Shown: piece by piece, positions 1 to 6,969 of the stretch | Layout of the letters: every line of letters begins with the position of its first letter | How positions within the stretch are numbered: position 1 is the first letter of the stretch | Assembly (NCBI GenBank): GCA_022707725.1 | Contig: JAKJAB010000082.1 | Location: forward strand, 1 to 12,235 | DNA: 12,235 nucleotides | Reading direction: 5' to 3' | From: Chloroflexota bacterium | GTDB lineage: Bacteria > Chloroflexota > Anaerolineae > B4-G1 > SLSP01 | Made by a program: the position numbers and the translations under genes | Notes under the pieces: model-generated | The model's input: the letters and a program-made list of their open reading frames with translations, nothing else | Databases searched by the model: none | Told to the model about the DNA's origin: nothing

Positions 1-1
1 T

Positions 2-1606
2 GCCTCCGGTACCACGCCCGAGGCTATCGAGGCGCCTACCTATACGGGCGTCCTACGCGTGGATTACGAGAACGCGCTTGACGTGCAGAGCCAGTTGGCG
101 TTGGGCGCGCTGCGGCTGGAAGGCACAGCGGAGGCGCTGACAGCCGCACAGGCCGCGCACGCGCTTCCCTTGTGGAAAATGCTGCAGGACGACAGATCGA
201 TGCCACTGGCCGAACAACTGGCGTTGGCGAAGCAGATCGAAGGGACGCTGACGGCGGCTCAACTCACAGCGATTGCGGCCATGCAGCTTACAAGCGATGA
301 CGCGCAGGGCTGGCTCCGGGAGCAAGGCCCAGACTTGGGCATAGTTGGGCCGGGGCAGGGCGCCGCGACGATGCCGGAAGCCGGTGGTCCTGCTCCGGGC
401 GCCGGCGGCGCCCCACAGGCAGGCGCTGGCCCAGGGATGGCGATGTCTGACGAAGATCGCGCCGCTATGCGTGAGAAGTTCGAGAATATGACCGAAGAGG
501 AACGCGCGCAAATGCAAGCGCGATTTGGACAGGACGGCGGACGGCCAATGGATGGCGGCGCTGCGCCGGCCGGTGGGTTCGGCGGTGCGATGCCCGGTGT
601 TTCCATAATGCTGAGGCGCGCCGTCGTCGCCTTGTTGACCGAACGCAGCGGGCCGGCTGCGGCGACTGAGCCACAACCTGTCACTGCACAAACGGCAGTG
701 GCCGAACCTGCCGCGACTGTGATGCCGGTCGCCATAGCTACTCCGACGCCGGAGGCCGACACACCCGCGCCGATCATCACCCTGGCGCCGTGGCGCACGC
801 CGGAGCCAAAGGTCGCTGCCACGCCGACGCCGACTGCGACAACGAGCGCCTCGACAAACACACCGGCGAAAGCTGCCGCATCTGTCTCCGGGCAAGAAGT
901 CGCACAGGCGTATGCCGCCACCCAGACACAAGGGGCGTTGGTCCAGAAACCCGACACCGATCCTGCCCCACCGCTGACGATCGAAATTACGACCAATACC
1001 GCGGAGCCGAATCCGCTGCTCGAGGGTACTCTGATCTACCGGGTCGCCGGTTTTGTGCACAATTCGACGGATGAGACGTACGCGCTGACTGCGGTTCACG
1101 TCACATTTTTCGATGCCGACGGTTTCCGGGGCGCGTTTTACCCTTTTCCCAACAACGACAGACGCGACAAGCCCAGCGGGGAGTACATCACCCACGGCAG
1201 AATGCAAGCTGACTTTGGGTGCAGTTTGTTGGGGCCTGGCGAGTCCTGCCCGTTTGTCGCCGAACTCGCCGGACAGAATATGGCATCTTTTCTGGTTCAC
1301 CCAGATGCGGTGGTGGCGGAATGGCATGAATCCGTTGGTGTGACGTTAAGCGATGTGAAGGTTGCGGATACCGGCGCGAACTACGTGCGTATCAGTGGTA
1401 CGGCGACGAATCCCAATGTGTATGCGATCAAAAATGTGGTTATCTCGGCGTTGTTGTTTGACGACAGCGGACAGACGGTAAGTATGGGCACGGGTGTCGT
1501 GACCTATCTTGAGGCTGGCGCTGCTACCAACTTTGAGGTCTATGTCGCTAAAAAGGCTTATGCGAGTTATCAACTTCTCGCTCGAGCTGAACAGTCAGTC
1601 AACTGA
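2..1606 (+). CDS. Exported low-complexity protein with two C-terminal FxLYD-like domains, 5' partial
   Basis: The reading frame is open from the first bases of the window, so the true start and any signal peptide lie upstream; the GTG at 59 is only an internal codon. The first ~80 visible residues form a helical Ala/Leu/Gln-rich segment (ALDVQSQLALGALRLEGT). A Gly/Pro/Met-rich stretch follows, with a charged helix (MTEEERAQMQARFGQ), and then a long Thr/Pro/Ala linker typical of surface proteins in Chloroflexota. The last ~200 residues hold two related beta-rich units, near IYRVAGFVHNSTDETYAL and YVRISGTATNPNVYAIKN. Both have the pattern of FxLYD-type extracellular domains (glycine-asparagine turn, then hydrophobic strands). 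Two cysteines (FGCSLLGPGESCPF) could form a disulphide. Function is unknown; the visible features suggest a cell-envelope protein. A hairpin follows the stop codon, so it probably ends its transcription unit. Confidence 0.7.
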   Translation, partial: ASGTTPEAIEAPTYTGVLRVDYENALDVQSQLALGALRLEGTAEALTAAQAAHALPLWKMLQDDRSMPLAEQLALAKQIEGTLTAAQLTAIAAMQLTSDDAQGWLREQGPDLGIVGPGQGAATMPEAGGPAPGAGGAPQAGAGPGMAMSDEDRAAMREKFENMTEEERAQMQARFGQDGGRPMDGGAAPAGGFGGAMPGVSIMLRRAVVALLTERSGPAAATEPQPVTAQTAVAEPAATVMPVAIATPTPEADTPAPIITLAPWRTPEPKVAATPTPTATTSASTNTPAKAAASVSGQEVAQAYAATQTQGALVQKPDTDPAPPLTIEITTNTAEPNPLLEGTLIYRVAGFVHNSTDETYALTAVHVTFFDADGFRGAFYPFPNNDRRDKPSGEYITHGRMQADFGCSLLGPGESCPFVAELAGQNMASFLVHPDAVVAEWHESVGVTLSDVKVADTGANYVRISGTATNPNVYAIKNVVISALLFDDSGQTVSMGTGVVTYLEAGAATNFEVYVAKKAYASYQLLARAEQSVN

Positions 1607-1637
1607 GGCATTGCCGTTTGCTGCATCATCCATCAAC

Positions 1638-1669
1638 GGCCCCCGCCGGGCAGCGCCTGTCGGGGGCTG
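1638..1669 (+). terminator. GC-rich hairpin, likely terminator of the first gene
   Basis: A 7-bp perfect stem (GCCCCCG at 1639-1645 with CGGGGGC at 1661-1667) encloses a loop that can itself fold (GGGC/GCCT). It lies about 30 nt after the stop codon at 1604-1606. It is followed by T-rich but not poly-T sequence (TGTTGTGTTG), so intrinsic termination is plausible rather than certain. Confidence 0.55.
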
Positions 1670-1779
1670 TTGTGTTGAAACTTGCGTACTCCAGGACGCG
1701 TATGTAAAGCGGGATGACAACCTCACTCGGAGTGCTAATGTGGCAAAGTAAGGCACAATTAACGGTAGGAGAGAACATA

Positions 1780-2457
1780 ATGAGCGTGAGCAATCGCAGA
1801 CTTTGGAAGCTATCAGTTGTTGCCACCGTGTTGATATTCAGACTGGGTTGTGTGTTGACCGACCTGGCGATGTTGTCCCCCACGCCGGCCGCGACGCCAG
1901 TGCCCATATGGACCCCCACGCCGCTGCCGCCGATGATTACCCCCATACCTGGCAACGCGATCGATGAGAGCGTGGCCTTACAGGCTTTCCAATCGCGCAT
2001 CATCGCCGTGTACAAGGCGGCCAGCCCGTCCGTGGTCAACATCGCCAACCGCAGCTACGCCTACAGCATTTTCGGGCAGGTTGTCCCGCAGGAGGGCAGC
2101 GGCTCCGGCTTTATCTACGATACCGAGGGGCACATCATCACCAACTACCACGTCATCGAAAACGCACAAGAGCTGCTGGTGACGTTTAGCACAGGGCAGG
2201 TCCATGTGGCGGAGATTGTCGGTACGGACTCGAAGAACGATCTCGCCGTCATTCGCGTCGATGCGGGGGCAGATCTGCCTGCCCCAGTCCCCCTGGCCGA
2301 CTCGAGCGCGCTGGATGTGGGGCAGTTCGTGTTGGCGATTGGCAACCCTTTTGGCCTGGAACAGACGTTGACCACCGGTGTGGTCAGCGCCCTAGGCCGG
2401 GTGATCGAAAGTGAGGACGGCTTTATCGACGAGGCGATCCAATTCGACTTGTCATAA
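1780..2457 (+). pseudogene. htrA: HtrA/Deg-family trypsin-like serine protease, truncated before the catalytic serine
   Basis: The start at 1780 is chosen because AGGAGAG lies 6-11 nt upstream and the protein then opens with a basic, hydrophobic export signal; a longer frame from 1714 has no good ribosome site. Residues 1-25 look like a signal or membrane anchor with a poor lipobox (RLGC). Residues 33-60 are a Thr/Pro linker. Residues 65-223 match the HtrA protease core: GSGSGFIYD, His124 in TNYHVI, Asp154 in KNDLAVI, and the AIGNPFGLEQT strand. Intact relatives continue after AIQFD into the segment carrying the GNSGGP serine and then a PDZ domain. Here the frame meets unrelated DNA at about 2449 and stops after two more codons (225 residues against roughly 380-450 in the family). 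With no serine and no PDZ it cannot be an active protease. A recombinase relic abuts the break. Confidence 0.85.
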
Positions 2458-3116
2458 CTTATAACCGCACTGTCCACTATGCAACTGGCGTTTATCCAGC
2501 GTTTGTCGCTTTCTTTGCACAACTCGCCCCGCACATCTAAAAGCTCTATCAGTTCACGCCTTAGCTTGAAGTTATCTTGCGCCGCCAAGATACCTTTTTG
2601 CACTTCGAGTCGTAACCGCATAATGTTCTCAATTTGCTGCGTACTTAGTTCTTGCTCTGTAAGTTGCGCTTGCAGGTCGGCGCGTCGATCTTCCAAGCTA
2701 CTTAGGGTCACTTCCAGCGCCGTCTTTTTCTCTGTCAGAAGCTCTTGGGGAAAGTCGCCGCTCAGGTATAGGTCAAGCAAGCGCATCAGTTCTTTTTTGT
2801 GCTTCTCTATCAGTTCATCGACGGTTTGAAGCTCTTGACGTTTGGTCGGGAAAATCATACAGCGCATACTCAATTACAACCCCGCTGCGCCGCAGTTCTT
2901 GCTCAACAATCAGTTGCTTGGCGAGATCACGGGAGAGCCATCAAGTTCACGCGCTATCAGCACATCGAAAGCGCCGCTGCGCGCCAGTTCCAAGGCCTTC
3001 GCGAGTTGCGGAAGGTCAAACGTTGCCCCACTTGCGCCCCGGTCATCCTCTGCCAGTTCTGCTATCACATTCTTGAGTTTGGCGAAATCGGCGCTTGATA
3101 GCGCTACAGAACCTTA
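2449..3116 (-). pseudogene. Large serine recombinase, decayed remnant in three pieces
   Basis: Read on the minus strand, about 3107 to 2940 encodes part of a resolvase-type catalytic domain: AKLKNVIAELAEDDRGASG, then FDVLIAREL. The frame then shifts by one base (a C is missing around 2939-2941, where relatives read ELDRLSRDL). It continues as SRDLAKQLIVEQELRRSG and EYALYDFPD down to about 2850. There the sequence jumps directly into the C-terminal coiled coil (VDELIEKHKKELMRLLDLYLSGDFPQ, continuing to about 2460), which characterises phage and conjugative-element large serine integrases. The N-terminal beta strand with the nucleophilic serine, the rest of the catalytic domain, the recombinase domain and the zinc ribbon are all absent, probably several hundred residues. 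The 3' end abuts the broken HtrA gene; the 5' end abuts the transposase relic. It is clearly non-functional. Confidence 0.8.
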
Positions 3117-3157
3117 ACAAACCTCATCCGATGTCACCTTCGGCGCACGCCGCCAGA

Positions 3158-3183
3158 GCCTGAAGCCTCACCAGGTTTCAGGC
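3158..3183. repeat. 11-bp hairpin beyond the transposase stop codon
   Basis: GCCTGAAGCCT (3158-3168) pairs with AGGTTTCAGGC (3173-3183) around a 4-nt CACC loop, with one G-T wobble. It lies 38-63 nt past the transposase stop codon in the relic's transcription direction. It could be an element-borne transcription stop or a subterminal IS structure. There is no T tract. Confidence 0.45.
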
Positions 3184-3220
3184 GGTGGAGAAGCGCTACT
3201 GCATAATGCTTCGCGTGTCG

Positions 3221-4138
3221 TTAAGTGCTATCCGGCGGCTGCACCAGAAAGCGTTGCAGTACCGGCTGAACTTGACCGAGTTTAGCGGCTAGCTCACATG
3301 CGGCAGTGAGTAATTGACAGGCATGCTCATGACGATGGCGGCGGATGACATCGGCCAGGGTTGCGCCTGGCGGGATCTCATCGGCGTGGAGCAGCCGCCA
3401 TTGTAGGTAGGTCAAGGCCAGATAAACAATCGCGAACCACTTCTGCACCGCTTCGTAGGACTGCACACGAAAATCGGCTAAGCCTAAGGCTTGCTTCAGG
3501 TACCAGTTGTCTACCTCGATGGGCCAGCGTTTCTGGTAAGTACGCAGTATAGCTTGTGCGGTCAGAGTCAAATCCGTACACAAGAAATACTTAGGGCGTT
3601 GGTCCCTAGGGTGCCGCTTACTAATGAGAACACAGACGGCGTCGGGAAACTGCTTGAGATGGCCCTGCACAGTGCGGACCAGATACTCGCGCTGCCGACC
3701 GCCTGTAGTGGGTACTGTCACACGACGGTACCACCGGTGCTTGAGATCGCGGTTCCATTGAGTCAGCGATTTCCCCTCCAGCAAGCGATTGGACTTGAGC
3801 GCGCAAATGACGTGCCAGCCCTGACGCCGACAAAACTTGAGCAACTTGTTCGAGGCATACCAGCTATCGAACAACACATACACGTGATACTGCCGTGATA
3901 ACTGGGCTTGCAAGGCCGCCAACATTTCGCGGGCCAAGCTATACTTACTGCGAAAGCGCAGGCGCTGCGCTTTGGGACGCTGGCGATTCAGCCGCCGCAC
4001 CGTCTTCTCCCGCAAGTACAGCCGATGGGCATAGCTGTAGCTCCACTCCCCACATTGCAGCCGCACTTCGATGTACACAGCCCCATTGGTGTAGGCCGGC
4101 TTCCGTGGGGTGCTCTTGGTATGATCGTGGTGATAATC
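3221..4138 (-). pseudogene. DDE transposase, IS4 superfamily (YREK signature), N-terminally truncated
   Basis: About 305 codons run from HHDHTKSTPRKPAYTNG to the stop codon at 3223-3221. The second catalytic aspartate is in VLFDSWYASNKLLKF. The glutamate is in YQKRWPIEVDNWYLK, which fits the Y-(2)-R-(3)-E-(6)-K signature of the IS4 superfamily exactly. The following LGLADFRVQSYEAVQKW resembles IS701-type and related enzymes. Full members are roughly 400-450 residues. The N-terminal portion with the first catalytic aspartate is missing: upstream of about 4138 the frame stays open only as antisense of the esterase gene and shows no transposase-like sequence. No start codon with a ribosome site is seen. 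It is an inactive fragment that could only be moved by a related element in trans. Confidence 0.8.
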
Positions 4139-4149
4139 GGCCGGTTCAG

Positions 4150-4317
4150 GTGAGCCTATCCCCAACCGATATCCAACGCGCCATTGTGCGCCAGGTCGTA
4201 GCCGGCCGCGCCGAGGTCGCCCGGTTGCGGGAGCAGGCCGCGCAACGTGCGCGGGAAGCGTGGGCGGAGGTCGAGGCGGCGTTGTTGGGTGGAGGAAGAA
4301 ATGACCGAATCTGCTAA
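4150..4317 (+). pseudogene. Possible N-terminal fragment of a nucleotidyltransferase-domain protein
   Basis: A GTG-initiated frame encodes about 55 residues: LSPTDIQRAIVRQVVAGR, then a charged Ala/Arg/Glu helix ending AWAEVEAALLG. It runs out of phase into the start of the next gene, overlapping it by 17 nt. From memory, the helix resembles the N-terminal region of MNT-type (minimal nucleotidyltransferase) proteins common in Chloroflexota, which continue into a GSR/GSL nucleotidyltransferase motif. That motif is absent here, so this would be a stump left by the rearrangement that also removed the transposase N-terminus. Alternatively it is a small unknown protein or a non-coding frame. There is no clear ribosome site before the GTG. 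Confidence 0.3.
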
Positions 4318-5200
4318 TCTCGTCCCCTTCATCATCCCTGAAGCGCACACCGCGCACATCCGGCGCAAGCTGTTCGATCTGCCCTACGCCTCTGTCTCCC
4401 CCGCGCAAAAACTCGATATCTACTGGCCGGCGGAAGGCGACGGGCCGTTCCCCGTCATCGTGTCGATTCACGGTGGAGCGTTTATGGGCGGCGACAAGCG
4501 CGACGTGCAGATCACGCCGATGCTCGAGGCGCTGGAGCGGGGCTATGCCGTGGTTGGCGTCAACTACCGCATGAGCGGCGAGGCGAAGTTCCCGGTGCTC
4601 GTGCACGACGTGAAGGCCGCGATTCGCTGGGTTCGCGCCAACGCCGCCGCTTATATGTTCGATCCCGGCAGGATCGCCGTGTGGGGTGGGGCGGCGGGCG
4701 GCTACCAGGCGTTGATGGCCGGCGTCTCGGTGGGCGTCCCGGAATTGGACGATCTGAGCCTGGGCAATCCAGAGCAACCGAGCGACGTTCAGGCGGTGGT
4801 GGCCTGGTTCCCGCCGACGAATTTCCTGTTGATGGACGCGCAGTTGGCGGAATCGGGACTCATCCCGGGCGACGTGGAGGATCACAGCGCCGCGGATTCA
4901 CCCGAATCTTTGCTCCTGGGCCGCAAGACCACCACCGTCCCCGACCTGGTGCGCGCCGCCAATCCTGAGACGTACATCCGGCCCGGCGCGCCGCCGATGC
5001 TCATCCAGCACGGCCTGCTCGATGACACCGTCCCCTACCAACAGTCGGCAACCTTTGTCGCCACAGCGCGCGCGATTCTGGGCGACGATCACGTCACGCT
5101 CGACCTCATCCCTGGCGCACGGCACGGCGATCCCGCCTTCGGCGCGCCGGAGAACGTGGCGAAGGTGCTGGATTTTCTGGATAGCGTTTTGAATTCTTGA
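4301..5200 (+). CDS. Alpha/beta-hydrolase (carboxylesterase/BD-FAE type) with nucleophile Ser replaced by Ala
   Basis: The start at 4301 follows a strong GGAGGAAG and gives a 299-residue protein without a signal peptide, so it is cytoplasmic. The fold is that of esterase/lipase (HSL or BD-FAE type) hydrolases: a strand leading to the oxyanion-hole HGGAF (residues 57-61), the central YRMSGEAKFP and DVKAAIRWVRANA segments, the nucleophile elbow at 127-135, Asp241 or Asp242 in HGLLDDTVP, and His275 in GARHGDP. The elbow should read G-x-S-x-G-G but here reads GGAAGG: Ala131 (GCG, 4691-4693) replaces the catalytic serine, while Asp and His remain. If the sequence is right, this is a pseudo-hydrolase or has another activity; a TCG to GCG change would restore a normal enzyme. 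Active relatives remove acetyl or feruloyl groups from polysaccharides. It leads an operon with the next two genes. Confidence 0.85.
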   Translation: MTESANLVPFIIPEAHTAHIRRKLFDLPYASVSPAQKLDIYWPAEGDGPFPVIVSIHGGAFMGGDKRDVQITPMLEALERGYAVVGVNYRMSGEAKFPVLVHDVKAAIRWVRANAAAYMFDPGRIAVWGGAAGGYQALMAGVSVGVPELDDLSLGNPEQPSDVQAVVAWFPPTNFLLMDAQLAESGLIPGDVEDHSAADSPESLLLGRKTTTVPDLVRAANPETYIRPGAPPMLIQHGLLDDTVPYQQSATFVATARAILGDDHVTLDLIPGARHGDPAFGAPENVAKVLDFLDSVLNS

Positions 5201-5248
5201 TAAATGGCATTTGTGTGCCGCAGATTACGATTTGAAAGGAGAGGAAAG

Positions 5249-5434
5249 ATGACAGAGAACAATGTACCTGAGGGAAAGTCAAACAAACAGCTAAGTATGT
5301 GGGTTGCAATCGGTGTAGCTATTGGCGCCGGTTTAGGGGTAGCTCTTGATAACATCGCCATCGGTGTGGCCATAGGACTCTGCCTTGGCGTTGCGATTGG
5401 CGCCGCGCAAAGCGCGCGCAGTAGAAAAGACTGA
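5249..5434 (+). CDS. Small glycine-zipper membrane protein (61 aa)
   Basis: The ATG at 5249 is preceded by AGGAGAGG at a good distance; longer frames lack this site. After a polar N-terminus (about 16 residues) come two hydrophobic segments rich in small residues, VAIGVAIGAGLGVAL and IAIGVAIGLCLGVAIG. A positively charged tail follows (ARSRKD). The regular Gly spacing every four residues is a glycine zipper, which lets transmembrane helices pack tightly and often oligomerise. A two-helix hairpin with both ends in the cytoplasm is likely. The role is unknown; similar tiny proteins sit beside enzymes and stress genes in many bacteria. It lies 48 nt after the hydrolase and 19 nt before the cupin, so the three are probably cotranscribed. 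Confidence 0.75.
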   Translation: MTENNVPEGKSNKQLSMWVAIGVAIGAGLGVALDNIAIGVAIGLCLGVAIGAAQSARSRKD

Positions 5435-5453
5435 GAAGGAGCAAAAGCCGCCG

Positions 5454-5777
5454 ATGTTTTACAAGTACAATCACGAAGGCTATATCCAGGCTCTTCCAGG
5501 CATCCGGCGGAAAACTCTGGTCCACGGGGACAAGACGCTGACCGCGGAATTTTACCTGGCAAAGGGCAGTCAACTGCCGCTGCACGCCCATCCGCAGGAG
5601 CAGACGGGGTACTTGATCTCAGGCCGGATACGGTTTTTCATCGGCGATGAGGTGTTCGATGCCGAACCGGGCGACAGTTGGTGCGTGCCCGGCAATGTCG
5701 AGCATCGCGCCGAAATCCTTGAGGATGCGGTGGCGGTCGAGGTGTTCTCGCCGCTGCGCGAGGATTATCTGCCCTGA
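5454..5777 (+). CDS. Single-domain cupin protein (107 aa)
   Basis: The start at 5454 is set by AGAAGGAGC 12-20 nt upstream and by the family's usual length. Cupin motif 1 is GSQLPLHAHPQEQTGYLISG, giving likely metal ligands His44, His46 and Gln50. Motif 2 is PGDSWCVPGNVEHRAE, giving His84. These four residues fit a mononuclear metal site (Fe, Mn, Zn or Ni) inside a beta barrel. The protein consists of one domain only, with no signal peptide, so it is cytosolic. Stand-alone cupins of this kind include sugar-binding proteins, small dioxygenases and isomerases; the sequence does not decide which. It is the last gene of the operon begun by the defective hydrolase, and a strong hairpin follows 10 nt after its stop codon. 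Confidence 0.8.
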   Translation: MFYKYNHEGYIQALPGIRRKTLVHGDKTLTAEFYLAKGSQLPLHAHPQEQTGYLISGRIRFFIGDEVFDAEPGDSWCVPGNVEHRAEILEDAVAVEVFSPLREDYLP

Positions 5778-5786
5778 AAGTCTGTT

Positions 5787-5817
5787 TTGTAGGGCGAATT
5801 GGAAATTCGCCCTACAA
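5787..5817. terminator. Perfect 14-bp hairpin, bidirectional terminator and probable dispersed repeat
   Basis: TTGTAGGGCGAATT (5787-5800) and AATTCGCCCTACAA (5804-5817) are exact inverse complements around a 3-nt GGA loop. It sits between the convergent cupin and GH5 genes and should stop transcription from either side. The last codons of the GH5 gene run into it: its TAG stop (5814-5812) is part of the stem. I recognise TGTAGGGCGAATT...ATTCGCCCTACA as a type of sequence seen repeatedly between genes in Chloroflexota and some other phyla, so it may be a REP- or MITE-like repeat; that part is recollection. Confidence 0.75.
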
Positions 5818-6969
5818 TCCCAATGCCGCCAGATAACCCGGATTGATCCGGCAGGCCTCAAACCGGATGCGGTCGAGGTAATCGCGTAGCGCGTGATCCA
5901 CCACGTCGCGTGACGGTCGTTGTTCGCGGATCTCTTCGAACGTCGCGCGCGGATGTTCGGCAAACGCCACGATTCGATCCCACTCTGGCGTCTTTTCGAT
6001 GGAGACGACGCTGCGCTCCGTATCCAGGCGTTTGTACGTCCAGAAGCACCACCCGACGTCGTGCGCTTCCAGCAGTTCGCGGAACGCTGCGATCCACTCG
6101 TAGGTGTTCTCGCCCGATTCGCCCATCCACAAGGGGACGTTGTACTGCTCGCTGAATTCGAGGTAGGGGTCGATGAGCGTGGGGAGAACGGGATCCCAGT
6201 AGCGGTGGAACGTATAAGCCAGCTTGTCGTCGAACGGCGGGCCGAACACGCTGAAGTCGGTGTTCCATCGCGCGCCGCCGAGAAAGATGATGTGGTGGGG
6301 ATCGTGGGCGCGGATGGCGGCGACGATGCGTTTGTAGAGCGGTTCCAGCTTGGGATTGAAGAAGTCGCGATCGAAGTACCCGGCAATCGGTTCGTTGAGC
6401 AGATCGTAGCCGATGATGGTAGGCTCGTCGCCATAGCGTTCGGCCAATGACGCCCACAGCGCAACCGTCAACGCCTGGCTCTCCGCACACTCGTAGAGGA
6501 AGGGATAGCCCCAACTATCGTCGATGTTGTCGCCGGTCTGCCCGCCGGGCGCGCCGTGCATATCCAGGATAACGTACAGCCCTTCGGCCTTGCACCACGC
6601 CACCAGGCGATCCAGGCACTCGAAGCCTACGCCAGTCAAACGGCGCGGCTCGTCCTCGGTCACGAACAAGCGCCAGTTGAAGGGCACGCGCACGTGGTTG
6701 AATCCCGCCTGTTTGAGGAAGCGGACGTCTTCGTGGGTGATGAACTGCGCGTACCACGTCCGCCAGAACGCGCGCGCCGCTTCCTCGCCGATGAGTTGGC
6801 AGATCACTTCGTTGATCAGCCTCGGCGAGTTGGCCCGCCGGAAGCCCCACATATAGCCTTCGGGCAGCAGCCAGTTGCCGATGCCGATCCCTTTCAGCAG
6901 CAGAGGTCGCCCATCGATACCGATGATGCGTCTGCCTTCGATGGTCACAAAAGCCGGATTCTCAGACAT
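5812..6969 (-). CDS. Glycoside hydrolase family 5, cytoplasmic (385 aa)
   Basis: The start at 6969 (MSENPAF) is chosen because its ATG overlaps the upstream gene's TAA in the string TAATG, a translational-coupling arrangement. There is no signal peptide. The TIM-barrel marks of GH5 are present in order: IIGIDGRPLLLKGIGIGNWL, GFNHVRVPFNWRLF, YVILDMHGAPGG, the acid/base Glu193 in DLLNEPIAG, FHRYWDP, and the nucleophile Glu284 in LWMGESGE. It is therefore a retaining beta-glycosidase. The GIGNWL...EGYMWGF opening and WYAQFITHEDVRFLKQAGF recall exo-beta-1,3-glucanase-like GH5 members more than endocellulases, but I cannot fix the subfamily. It is the second gene of a minus-strand pair with another GH5. 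Acting in the cytoplasm, it would cut short imported oligosaccharides. Its stop codon lies inside the terminator hairpin. Confidence 0.88.
   Translation of the reverse strand: MSENPAFVTIEGRRIIGIDGRPLLLKGIGIGNWLLPEGYMWGFRRANSPRLINEVICQLIGEEAARAFWRTWYAQFITHEDVRFLKQAGFNHVRVPFNWRLFVTEDEPRRLTGVGFECLDRLVAWCKAEGLYVILDMHGAPGGQTGDNIDDSWGYPFLYECAESQALTVALWASLAERYGDEPTIIGYDLLNEPIAGYFDRDFFNPKLEPLYKRIVAAIRAHDPHHIIFLGGARWNTDFSVFGPPFDDKLAYTFHRYWDPVLPTLIDPYLEFSEQYNVPLWMGESGENTYEWIAAFRELLEAHDVGWCFWTYKRLDTERSVVSIEKTPEWDRIVAFAEHPRATFEEIREQRPSRDVVDHALRDYLDRIRFEACRINPGYLAALGL

Larger units (their letters stand above)
3117..4149 (-). mobile_element. IS4-superfamily insertion sequence remnant
   Basis: This stretch holds a transposase fragment on the minus strand plus about 100 nt of flanking DNA at its 3' side. 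The serine-recombinase homology ends at about 3107-3116 on one side, and transposase homology ends near 4138 on the other. I could not find convincing terminal inverted repeats or a target duplication. The part encoding the transposase N-terminus, and therefore one IS end, is missing. The boundaries given are homology limits, not mapped ends. Confidence 0.6.

Noticed and set aside
53..1327. Long minus-strand open frame opposite the first gene (424 codons)
   Set aside because: It is an antisense shadow in GC-rich DNA: Arg/Cys-rich, no domain, no ribosome site. The plus frame has recognisable domain structure and a following terminator.
1714..1779. Longer start for the HtrA-like protein
   Set aside because: It would add 22 polar residues before the export signal and has no good ribosome site; the ATG at 1780 has AGGAGAG at the right distance.
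2145..2448. Extension of the recombinase coiled-coil frame into the HtrA gene
   Set aside because: Beyond about 2449 the frame is merely antisense to HtrA and has no recombinase-like sequence.
3117..4149. Terminal inverted repeats of the IS relic
   Set aside because: CTCACC near 3166 and the complement of the sequence near 4150 share only a few bases; too short to call as IS ends.
4139..4885. N-terminal ~250 codons of the minus-strand frame that ends in the transposase
   Set aside because: This part is antisense to the hydrolase gene and lacks transposase-like sequence, so the transposase is taken as truncated near 4138.
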